Source: Cyanobacteria bacterium FACHB-DQ100 (GTDB lineage Bacteria > Cyanobacteriota > Cyanobacteriia > Leptolyngbyales > Leptolyngbyaceae). From it: a DNA stretch of 64,000 bases. The stretch lies in contig JACJNW010000039.1 of NCBI GenBank assembly GCA_014695195.1, positions 124,001 through 188,000 of the forward strand, in the 5' to 3' direction. Both the position numbers and the translations under genes were made by a program. Below are positions 7,409 through 15,363 of the stretch, piece by piece; position 1 is the first letter of the stretch; each line of letters starts with the position of its first letter. Below the pieces are notes generated by a model. It worked only from the letters and a program-made list of their open reading frames with translations, did not search any database and was not told where the DNA came from.

Positions 7409-9205
7409 TCATAATTGAGATTGCACCTCAACCTGTCGAATTGGCAGCGTGACCACAAGTTCTGCACCCTGCAATGGAATTGATCGACATTTCAAACTGC
7501 CATGATGCTGCTGAGTCACAATCTGATAGCTCATGGCTAACCCCATTCCTGTGCCTTGACCGATCGGCTTAGTGGTAAAGAATGGGTCGAACATTCGAGC
7601 CTGCTCTGATTCGGCAATCCCCATGCCGTTATCAATAATCCGAATCTGGACTTGCTCGGCATCGACTTGCTCGGTGTAAATTTCGATCGTTGGCTGTGGA
7701 TGATGCACTAGCCATTGCGGGTTTTGAATTGCCACTTCTAGCGCATCGATCGCATTCGTAATAATTTGCAGAAACACCTGGTTCAACGAACCTGCAAAGC
7801 ATTCGATTCTGGGTAGCTCAGCGTAATTTCTTGTAACTTTAAGTTTGTATCCCTGATAGTCCTGATTTAAACGACTCTGCAAGATCGTCAGTGTACTTTC
7901 GATGCCATCGTGAATATTCACTCGCTTCAATGCCGCTTCGTCAAGCCGGGAAAACGTCCGCAACGATAAAACAATGTCTTGAATGCGTTCTGCACCCGTC
8001 TGCATCGAATTCAGCAGCTTATCTAAATCACTGGAAATAAACTCAAGGTCGATCGCTGCAATCTGTTCCTCAACTTCTGGATGCGGCTGCGGATAATGTT
8101 TTTGATAGAGATGAATTAAGTCAAAAATATCAGCGAAATAATCATTGGCGTGACACAGATTGCCATAGATAAAGCTAATGGGATTGTTAATTTCGTGAGC
8201 AATGCCTGCCACAAGCTGACCCAGCGAAGACATCTTCTCACTGTGAATAAGTTGCGTTTGAGTGCGTTTGAGGTCTTGCAGTGTGTTTTCGAGGTCGATC
8301 GCTTGCTGTCTTAGCTGTGCTTCCGATCGACGTAGTGCTTCTTCGTTGAGCTTGCCTTCGGTTATATTCAGAATGACCCCATCCCATAGCACTGATCCAT
8401 CCGCCTGTCGCTCTGGTCTAGACTGCTTCTGAATCCAAATTAGCCGACCAGATGGAGTAGTAAGCCGTCCTAACCAAGTACAAGGCTGAAGTGTGGCGGC
8501 TGAGTGCCAAATCGATCTCCAAAGCTCTACTTGATCATCAGGATGAACCTGATTCATGAGCAGATCGGAATTGCGATAAACTTGCTCCGGTTCTAGCTCA
8601 AACAACTCCTGTGAGTATGCGCTGATGTAGGGAAAACTGACTTTACCCTCCAGTGATAGTCGAAACTGATACAGCACCCCTGGAACATTCGCGGCAAGTC
8701 TTTGAAACCGGGCCTCACTGCGCTGTAGTGCGATTTGTGCATACTTACGAGCGCTAATATCGCGAACAATCACTAAAGCTTCCTGCTCATTGCAGCGCGT
8801 CACGCGCACTTCTTCATACTGCCACTGTCCATCGACTTCGAGTTCTTGTTCATAGACTTGCACTTCATTCGTGACGATCGCTCGCTCTACGTAAACCATA
8901 CGCTGGGCTGCCAGATGAGGCGGCAAAATTTCCCATAGAAACTTTCCTCGCCAGTCTACTCCTGCGCTAAATAGCCGAAACGCTACCGATTGCGGAACGT
9001 GAAAATCTAAACAAACTCCTGCTCGATTCAAGCGCAGCATGATATCTGGAATCGCTTCTAGCAAGAGTTGATAGCTGCGATCGTCTTGACTAGAAACGAG
9101 GTAATCCCGGTCGTTAATACGCATCACCAAATCTTTAACAGGATTTTTTACAAAGTTCCCGATTTTTGCATCTGTCCTACCGTGACCAGGAGTGCTGCAA
9201 ATCAC
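7409..9205 (-). CDS. PAS-domain sensor histidine kinase
   Basis: Soluble hybrid-free sensor kinase. Counting from the longest frame (598 residues, GTG start at 9205), there is a PAS-like region at 44-150, a second PAS/PAC region at 163-285, a coiled coil at 285-325, the phosphoacceptor His337 in GIAHEINNP, and a HATPase domain ending with DNGMGIAE and TGMGLAMSYQIV. ATG at 9124 (MRINDRDYLV) is a good alternative start because the preceding 27 residues look unconserved and neither start has a clear ribosome site. No membrane segment or receiver domain is present. A paralogous kinase lies at 43853-45202 with the same unusual insert after the H-box. No response regulator gene is adjacent. Confidence 0.88.
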   Translation of the reverse strand: MICSTPGHGRTDAKIGNFVKNPVKDLVMRINDRDYLVSSQDDRSYQLLLEAIPDIMLRLNRAGVCLDFHVPQSVAFRLFSAGVDWRGKFLWEILPPHLAAQRMVYVERAIVTNEVQVYEQELEVDGQWQYEEVRVTRCNEQEALVIVRDISARKYAQIALQRSEARFQRLAANVPGVLYQFRLSLEGKVSFPYISAYSQELFELEPEQVYRNSDLLMNQVHPDDQVELWRSIWHSAATLQPCTWLGRLTTPSGRLIWIQKQSRPERQADGSVLWDGVILNITEGKLNEEALRRSEAQLRQQAIDLENTLQDLKRTQTQLIHSEKMSSLGQLVAGIAHEINNPISFIYGNLCHANDYFADIFDLIHLYQKHYPQPHPEVEEQIAAIDLEFISSDLDKLLNSMQTGAERIQDIVLSLRTFSRLDEAALKRVNIHDGIESTLTILQSRLNQDYQGYKLKVTRNYAELPRIECFAGSLNQVFLQIITNAIDALEVAIQNPQWLVHHPQPTIEIYTEQVDAEQVQIRIIDNGMGIAESEQARMFDPFFTTKPIGQGTGMGLAMSYQIVTQQHHGSLKCRSIPLQGAELVVTLPIRQVEVQSQL

Positions 9206-9325
9206 ATTCAGTATGGTTTGCTAACGTGCGCCCATACATCGACAGAAGCGGACTTTGAACGATCGCTATATAATACGTTGCAAATTCTATTTTAATCTGC
9301 ACTGGTGTAAGAGGCATTTGAATTA

Positions 9326-12300
9326 ATGTTGCCAAATCAGAAATCGTCTGCGCTCGGTTTTGCCCTACTGCTGACCACGGTTGCAGCAGCAAAACCCCTC
9401 GAATCGATCATTGCCCCTCCAACGTTGGCTCAGACCGCACCGCCGACCTTTCCCCTTCCGTCTTCTGTCCCCTCTGGAACCACCGTGCAGATTGAGGGAT
9501 CAAGCAGCATGGCGACAACTAATCAAGCGCTGAAACAGCGATTTGAAAGTCAATTTTCGGGCAGCAAAATCAATCTCAACTATTCCGGGAGTGCGGTTGG
9601 ACTGCAAGCCCTCCGCGATGGCAGGGTTGACTTGGCCGCGATCGGGCGATCGTTGACGCAATCAGAGCGTGATCAGGGGCTGATTCCCGTTGCGGTCGGA
9701 CGCGGCAAGATTGCGCTGATCATTAGTCCAGACAATCCCTTTAGAGGCAGTATCACGGTACCGCAGTTTGTGAAAATTGTCCGGGGTGAAATTACGGACT
9801 GGTCGGAATTAGGCGGCACACCGGGACGGATTCGCTTTATCGATCGACCCGACCTGAGCGATACCCGTACTGCCTTTCGCAACTATGCCATCTTCATCGA
9901 CACACCCTATCAAGTTGGCTCTACCGCAACCCGGACGGGTGAAGATAGCACTCAAGCCGTGGCTCAGCAGCTCGGTAAAGATGGACTCAGCTTTGCACCT
10001 GCAAATCAAGTCTTAAACCAGGCAAATCTGCGGATTGTGCCGATGCACAACACCTTACCTACTGATCCGCGCTATCCCTTTTCACAGCCCTTTTACTACG
10101 TTCATAGAGCGAATCCCTCTCCGGGTGCAGCCGCATTCTTGGGCTACACGACTTCCAACTCAGGGGTAGAAGCCGCTCGTGCTGCTGAAACCGATCCGGC
10201 TTCGTTAGCCATCAACTCAGATGCAGTGCTGACGGCAGGAAGCGCCACCGCAGGCGCATTAAATGCGGGAGCCAGTGCTGGATCGTCTCCTGCCCCCGCA
10301 GGCTCACCCGTTGGCGCATCGTCTACGGTAGCACCGGGCACTTCTGGCACATCAGGCGCAACGGCTCTCAGTTCAACTCCCGGCATATCAGCATCTGACA
10401 CATCGACATCTGGCGCATCGGGTGCAGCGCCCCTCGCCACAAATCCAACTAACTCCGAAAATAATGATAGTGGTGTTCCGGGCTGGCTCTGGTGGCTGTT
10501 GCCGTTGGGGCTTGCCGCACTTTTGATCGGCTGGCTGCTGCGTCGTCGAACGCGAAGCGCGGCGCAAGCAACGACCCCTGCGGCAACAGAACTACCGCCC
10601 CCGCCTCGACCTGTCACTCCACCGCCCCCCCCGCCTCTGATGAATCCTTCAACTTCAGATGGCAGTCTGGCATCGCGTGCGGGTTCGGTGATTAATTCTG
10701 ATCGCGCCGCGATCGCAGAAGTTCAACCTCCCACAGTTTCTCCTGCTGCGGTTGGAGGAGCGGGGGCCGCTTCGGTGTCCGATCAAGCAGAGCCGACAGA
10801 ACCGCCTGAAGCCTCAGCAATTCCCGCAGAACCACCTGCCATCGTCGCTGAATCTCTTGAATCGATCGAGCCACCCGTGATTGCAGAATCGACTCCGGTT
10901 CCCGATCGCCCCTTGATTGAAATCCGTGAGATGCCAGCGGTCGACACCCCAACTTTGCACTCCGCTACGATTGAGCCCCCGGAAGCGCCCCCGGAAATTA
11001 ACTTGCCAACGGGAGCAATGCTTGGGGGAATGGCTGGACTTGGAGCCGTCGCCTTGATGCGTGAGGAATCGGATAACCTGCCTGAACCCGAACCACTCAC
11101 ATCTTTAGACGCGATCGAGCCGCTCGAAGGAGCCGAAGTCGCTCCGCTCGATCAGCCTGCGATCGAACTGAACCTTGATGATGCACCCAGTAGCGTCGAT
11201 GAACTAGCACCAGTCGCATTCGATGAATCCCTCACGTCTCTAGATACGATCGAACCGCTCGATGAGGTCGAAGATGCACCGCTCGACCTGCCTTCGATCA
11301 ACCTGGATCTCGATGACGCACCCACGGTAGACGAACTTCCGCTAATTTCAGCCCCTGATGTAGATTATGTGCAACTCGATTTAGATGCGGCTGTCCCTGA
11401 AGCGACGATCGTCGATCCGCTTGGAACGCTTGATTCTGAAAGTGTAATTCCGGGGCTTGCAGCATTCGGTGGAGCAGCAGCACTCTCAGGACTCGGAGCC
11501 ACTGAATCGACTGTAGGGAATGAGGCTGCGATCGTGGAAGCAACGACTCCTGAACCGGGAATTCCTCCGTCCGAACTTTCTGAAATCGATGCGGGAACGG
11601 ATCTCGAAATCGATGAATTCGAGACAATGGATACGAGCGCCGATGAGACCGATACGATCGCTGAAGAACCGTCTACGAGGGTTGGCGCAACTACCCTTGC
11701 GGCAGGCGGAATGGGACTTGCGGCAGGATTGGCAACCCGGAGCGATGCGGGTCAAACCGATGTCGAGGCAGCGCGATTTGATCTTGGACAAACGGATTTG
11801 TCTAGCGAAACGCTAGCCTCAGTCGATGAAGGCTTACCTGAATTACCCGATGGCTATGGAGAAAGCCGAATCGTGCTGATGCCCCGTGATCCGCAATGGG
11901 CGTATACGTACTGGGACATTCCCAACGAACACAAATCAGAACTGCGTAGCCAAGGTGGACAAACGCTCGTTTTACGTTTGGCTGATGTTAGCGATCTCGA
12001 TCTAACCCATCAAAGCCCGCATAACTTACAGCAATTTGAATGTGATGAACTCGCCCGCGATTGGTATCTCCCCATCCCGGTGAGCGATCGCGATTACCTG
12101 GTCGAAATCGGTTACGTTGCCGGAGACGGACGCTGGCTGATGCTGGCGCGATCGTTGCCTGTCCGAATTCCGCCCGTGTATCCGTCTACTTGGGAGTACG
12201 ATCAATTCGCAACCGTTCCTTGGGACAACAATTTGCGGGGTCAAACTCCCTTGACGCTGCCCTCACCTCTGGAGGAGCGCGATTTGGTGGTCGCCCCAAA

Positions 12301-12799
12301 TGCGATGTATGATCGGATATTCGATTTATCTCAAGGTGCAGAACTTCAGCGAATTGCAGGGTCGATTTTTGGCTCTATGCAGCAAGTTCCCGTCGATCGT
12401 TCGATCGGGTTTCCGTCTGGTGCAGGACTATTGCCCCCCACTGCTTCCGGGATTTCTGGAATGTCTGGGATTGGCATGTCTGGAGCCGGATTATTCTCGG
12501 GCAGTGCTATTCCGATTCGCCCCCGCCGATTCTGGCTGGTTGCCGACGCGGAACTGATTGTATATGGTGCAACGGAACCGGATGCGATCGTTACGATCGC
12601 AGGCGAAACGATTCCGCTCAATCCAGACGGAACCTTCCGATTCCAAATGTCGTTCCAAGATGGTTTAATCGATTATCCGATCTTGGCAGTGGCAAAAGAT
12701 GGAGAGCAAACGCGATCGATTCATCTGAAGTTCACCCGCGAGACACCAAGCCGAAACACCAACACCAAAGACGAAGCCATTGACGAATGGCAATCATAA
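9326..12799 (+). CDS. PstS-like periplasmic domain / membrane / DUF4912 fusion protein
   Basis: A 1,157-residue chimera. After an N-terminal export signal (1-36), residues about 50-280 form a phosphate-binding-protein-like domain with QIEGSSSMATTNQ and YSGSAVGLQALRDGRVDLAAIG-type features. A Ser/Ala/Gly-rich linker leads to one membrane helix at about 383-408 (WLWWLLPLGLAALLIGWLL) followed by Arg-rich residues, then a proline-rich and acidic region with a 45-residue tandem repeat and three Gly/Ala-rich hydrophobic patches. Residues about 840-960 are a DUF4912 domain (RIVLMPRDPQWAYTYWDIP). This places the PstS-like domain outside and DUF4912 in the cytoplasm, an arrangement suggesting a receptor rather than a transporter. 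The carbonic anhydrase gene starts 13 bases downstream. Confidence 0.85.
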   Translation: MLPNQKSSALGFALLLTTVAAAKPLESIIAPPTLAQTAPPTFPLPSSVPSGTTVQIEGSSSMATTNQALKQRFESQFSGSKINLNYSGSAVGLQALRDGRVDLAAIGRSLTQSERDQGLIPVAVGRGKIALIISPDNPFRGSITVPQFVKIVRGEITDWSELGGTPGRIRFIDRPDLSDTRTAFRNYAIFIDTPYQVGSTATRTGEDSTQAVAQQLGKDGLSFAPANQVLNQANLRIVPMHNTLPTDPRYPFSQPFYYVHRANPSPGAAAFLGYTTSNSGVEAARAAETDPASLAINSDAVLTAGSATAGALNAGASAGSSPAPAGSPVGASSTVAPGTSGTSGATALSSTPGISASDTSTSGASGAAPLATNPTNSENNDSGVPGWLWWLLPLGLAALLIGWLLRRRTRSAAQATTPAATELPPPPRPVTPPPPPPLMNPSTSDGSLASRAGSVINSDRAAIAEVQPPTVSPAAVGGAGAASVSDQAEPTEPPEASAIPAEPPAIVAESLESIEPPVIAESTPVPDRPLIEIREMPAVDTPTLHSATIEPPEAPPEINLPTGAMLGGMAGLGAVALMREESDNLPEPEPLTSLDAIEPLEGAEVAPLDQPAIELNLDDAPSSVDELAPVAFDESLTSLDTIEPLDEVEDAPLDLPSINLDLDDAPTVDELPLISAPDVDYVQLDLDAAVPEATIVDPLGTLDSESVIPGLAAFGGAAALSGLGATESTVGNEAAIVEATTPEPGIPPSELSEIDAGTDLEIDEFETMDTSADETDTIAEEPSTRVGATTLAAGGMGLAAGLATRSDAGQTDVEAARFDLGQTDLSSETLASVDEGLPELPDGYGESRIVLMPRDPQWAYTYWDIPNEHKSELRSQGGQTLVLRLADVSDLDLTHQSPHNLQQFECDELARDWYLPIPVSDRDYLVEIGYVAGDGRWLMLARSLPVRIPPVYPSTWEYDQFATVPWDNNLRGQTPLTLPSPLEERDLVVAPNAMYDRIFDLSQGAELQRIAGSIFGSMQQVPVDRSIGFPSGAGLLPPTASGISGMSGIGMSGAGLFSGSAIPIRPRRFWLVADAELIVYGATEPDAIVTIAGETIPLNPDGTFRFQMSFQDGLIDYPILAVAKDGEQTRSIHLKFTRETPSRNTNTKDEAIDEWQS
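11096..11365 (+). repeat. Two tandem 135-bp in-frame repeats inside the PstS/DUF4912 gene
   Basis: Residues starting LTSLDAIEPLEGAEVAPLD (first unit, from base 11096) are repeated as LTSLDTIEPLDEVEDAPLD (second unit, from base 11231). The period is 45 codons, and both units continue into an LNLDDAP/LDLDDAP segment. The units are acidic and probably disordered or form a repetitive spacer. Confidence 0.8.
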
Positions 12800-12812
12800 C
12801 TGGAAGGGAGCG

Positions 12813-13655
12813 ATGAAAAAGTTAATTCAAGGACACCGACAATTTCGAGAGAGTTACGTTCCGCGACACCTGGATCAGCTAGAAGAACTGTCGCACGGTC
12901 AAAAACCGCGTGTTCTATTTATTACCTGCTCTGACTCCCGCATTGATCCAAATTTGATTACTCAAGCGGATATCGGTGATCTGTTTATCATTCGCAATGC
13001 TGGAAATATTATTCCACCGTATGGCGCGGCGAACGGTGGAGAAGGGGCGGCGGTTGAATATGCGATTAATGCCCTGGATATTCAGCAAATTATTGTCTGT
13101 GGTCACTCTCACTGCGGCGCGATGAAGGGCTTGTTACAGCTTGGCAAGCTTGAAGAAGAAATGCCGCTGGTGTATGACTGGCTGAAGCATTCGGAAGCGA
13201 CGCGGCGATTGGTGAGAGAAAATTACAGCCAGTACAGCGGCGAACAACTGTTAGAGATTACGATCGCCGAAAACGTTCTCACCCAAATCGAGAATCTCAA
13301 AACCTATCCAGTTGTGCATTCGCGCTTGTACCAGCGCAAACTCGAAATCTTTGCCTGGGTTTATCACATTGAAACTGGGGAAGTTCTCGCGTTTGATCCG
13401 GAGACTCATGCGTATGTTCCGCCGCAAAGTCAGCTATCGCTCCGAGAGCGCGGTGAAGTGGCTCCCAAACAGTACGCAAAAACGAGCGCTCCGCCTGTTG
13501 CGTGTGAGTTAGTCCCGGATGTGCCTGCGGTTTCCAATGGAAACGGACGTTTGCCAGAGCCCGTCCGTGCTGAAGTGCCCATTGAGTCGATGCCTTGGCT
13601 GTCGCCGGAACAAGCCGATCGCATTTATCGCGGCTCAGCCGCTCGACGGCAGTAG
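12813..13655 (+). CDS. ccaA: Beta-class carbonic anhydrase (CcaA/IcfA type)
   Basis: Zinc enzyme that interconverts CO2 and bicarbonate; in beta-carboxysomes it supplies CO2 to Rubisco. From ATG 12813 it is 280 residues. Zinc ligands are Cys39 (in CSDSR, with the Asp41-Arg43 dyad), His98 and Cys101 (in CGHSHCG). The C-terminal extension beyond residue 200, as in carboxysomal CcaA, may contact CcmM. A longer frame starts at TTG 12780, but ATG 12813 has the purine-rich GGAAGGGAG just upstream and the family N-terminus MKKLIQGHRQF, so it is preferred. It lies 13 bases after the DUF4912 gene and is probably cotranscribed with it. Confidence 0.93.
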   Translation: MKKLIQGHRQFRESYVPRHLDQLEELSHGQKPRVLFITCSDSRIDPNLITQADIGDLFIIRNAGNIIPPYGAANGGEGAAVEYAINALDIQQIIVCGHSHCGAMKGLLQLGKLEEEMPLVYDWLKHSEATRRLVRENYSQYSGEQLLEITIAENVLTQIENLKTYPVVHSRLYQRKLEIFAWVYHIETGEVLAFDPETHAYVPPQSQLSLRERGEVAPKQYAKTSAPPVACELVPDVPAVSNGNGRLPEPVRAEVPIESMPWLSPEQADRIYRGSAARRQ

Positions 13656-13662
13656 AGGCTGA

Positions 13663-13703
13663 GAAAATCGCGATCGCTCTAAACGCTAAAGTTGGGGCGA
13701 TCG
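13663..13703. terminator. Possible bidirectional hairpin between convergent genes
   Basis: Two HIP1 octamers (GCGATCGC) flanked by A-rich and TTTCT arms lie between the convergent ccaA and the next gene. They can pair with each other and form a stem with a short bulge. The T tract is short, so this is only a possible terminator. Confidence 0.3.
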
Positions 13704-13713
13704 CTTTCTAGAG

Positions 13714-14214
13714 TTAACTCAACACGCTAGACCATCCGAGCGTTGACAGCATAATCAGATTGCTGCACCAAAATAAGCCTAAAATCCATAGCAGTACAGT
13801 CATTCCTTTGCGATTTACAGCATTCCCAGAGGCCTGACTGATGAGTTGTTGCGATCGCCAAAGTTGCCACAAGCGAAAGATAGTGTAAACCGTTCCGATC
13901 GCGACAACTAAACTCGGAAATCCAAGGCTGCTAAAAATCTGCTCGGTCAGAATTTGAATGATCAATGCAGACAGATAAAGCCCCAGAATTTTGCGGATTT
14001 GGGGATGTCTGAACCAGACTATCCAGGCAATGCCGGGAAGAATCACCCCCAGCGTGATTGCCAGCCAGATCCAAATTCCCATAAAACGACGTTCTGCATC
14101 GTTAAAGTGAATGGTTTGAGCGATCGGCACCGCTCGTATGCTGATGAGCCAACCAAGCGCGATCGTCAGCAGTGTGGCGAACAGCGCAAACGAAAAGACC
14201 GTTTTCCAGGACAT
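13714..14214 (-). CDS. Hypothetical four-helix membrane protein
   Basis: Not recognised. The 166-residue product has about four hydrophobic segments: residues 7-27, 46-68, 76-92/100-113 and 138-160, joined by short loops. It has no recognisable catalytic motif, signal peptide or cysteine cluster. It is transcribed convergently with ccaA and lies 56 bases downstream of the ureohydrolase gene on the same strand, so it could be the distal gene of that unit. Confidence 0.6.
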   Translation of the reverse strand: MSWKTVFSFALFATLLTIALGWLISIRAVPIAQTIHFNDAERRFMGIWIWLAITLGVILPGIAWIVWFRHPQIRKILGLYLSALIIQILTEQIFSSLGFPSLVVAIGTVYTIFRLWQLWRSQQLISQASGNAVNRKGMTVLLWILGLFWCSNLIMLSTLGWSSVLS

Positions 14215-14270
14215 ACAAGTGGAATGACACTGTACTGAATCAGACTAAGACTTAAAGATAACCTTTTCCT

Positions 14271-15296
14271 CTATTGCAAGGATGAATCCATTAGATTGCA
14301 CAGTTTGTAGAGAGTTCTGGCAGCAACATTTCCATCCCATTCAGCATTCCCAATTTCAACGACATCAAAGCCAATCACCTTACGTCCACTGTTAACGACT
14401 TCGCGGAACAAACAGAAAGCTTGCTCTAGCTCTAATCCACCGGGCACAGGTGTTCCAGTCATCGAGCAAAGCTTCGGATCAAAGCCATCGACATCGACGC
14501 TGATATAAACTTCTTGCGGCAGTTCTGCCACGATTTGCTGGCAAATTTGAAGCCAAGGCACACCCGCATACTGTTTCTGTTTCAGCATCGAATCATAGTA
14601 GGTTGAGATTCGACCGTTAGAGTCGCGAATTAGGTTTACTTCGTCTAAACAAACATCGCGAATTCCAACTTGAACAAGCTTAGTCATCTGTGGCAGTGTC
14701 AGCACGTTGTACATGATCGAGGCGTGCGAATACTCGAAGCCTTCGTAAGCCTGGCGCAAATCTGCATGAGCATCAATGTGCAGAATGCCAAAATTCTCGT
14801 GATGTTGGGCGATCGCTCTCAAGTACCCCAGCGGCACACTATGATCCCCACCCACGACTGCGACTCGTTTTCCTTGCTGAAGGGCGCGATCGCTCTGTTC
14901 AAATAACCATTGGTTCAGTGTTTCACCCGCTTGATTGATTGTTTCGAGTAACTGAGATAGTTCTGAATCTAGCTGTTCTCCAATAGATAAGCGATCGATA
15001 ATCTTCGCGGCATCCGCTCGGAGTCGATCGGAGCGATCGAGAATGGTTTGTGGAATCTCAGGCATAAAGATTCCTTGTTTCCACCCGTCTGGATTGTCAA
15101 AGTCATACAAATCAAGCTGCGACGAAGCGTTCAGCATTGCTGCTACACCTCGCGCAGTTCCGGCATTGTAAGAAACCGTCACTTCCCAGGGCACACCCAA
15201 CACAATTAATTTTGCCGAGTCATAGTCAAACGGCAAGCCAAACAATCGACCCATGACACCTATGCCACTAGGATCATAGTTCTGTAAATCTGTCAT
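14271..15296 (-). CDS. Ureohydrolase (agmatinase/arginase/guanidinase family)
   Basis: Binuclear-metal hydrolase of the arginase superfamily, cleaving a guanidino or amidino group to release urea or ammonia. The 341 residues carry all three metal-binding segments: GGDHS, DAHADLR and SVDVDGFDP. Cyanobacteria hold several paralogues including agmatinases (SpeB) and the nickel-dependent guanidine hydrolase GdmH, and I cannot assign the substrate. The loop between the second and third motifs (AYEGFEYSHASIMYN) differs from that of classical bacterial agmatinase. There is no accessory HypA/HypB-like gene next to it, which is often found beside guanidine hydrolase. leuS lies upstream on the same strand. 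Confidence 0.82.
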   Translation of the reverse strand: MTDLQNYDPSGIGVMGRLFGLPFDYDSAKLIVLGVPWEVTVSYNAGTARGVAAMLNASSQLDLYDFDNPDGWKQGIFMPEIPQTILDRSDRLRADAAKIIDRLSIGEQLDSELSQLLETINQAGETLNQWLFEQSDRALQQGKRVAVVGGDHSVPLGYLRAIAQHHENFGILHIDAHADLRQAYEGFEYSHASIMYNVLTLPQMTKLVQVGIRDVCLDEVNLIRDSNGRISTYYDSMLKQKQYAGVPWLQICQQIVAELPQEVYISVDVDGFDPKLCSMTGTPVPGGLELEQAFCLFREVVNSGRKVIGFDVVEIGNAEWDGNVAARTLYKLCNLMDSSLQ

Positions 15297-15363
15297 TTTT
15301 TAAGTTCCTATACAGTTTGAAGCGTTTTTCCAAAGGTTTGCGGTTCCGGTAAAGGTTCGCCTC

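Noticed and set aside
7400-7429. Inverted repeat GAGGTGCGAT / ATTGCACCTC between the ABC ATPase and kinase genes
   Set aside because: Good stem but no T tract in either direction and it overlaps the kinase C-terminus; not enough to call a terminator.
10144-10617. 157-codon minus-strand frame in the Ala/Ser-rich linker of the PstS-DUF4912 gene
   Set aside because: Long only because the sense strand is GC-rich and repetitive; composition is low-complexity with no family features.
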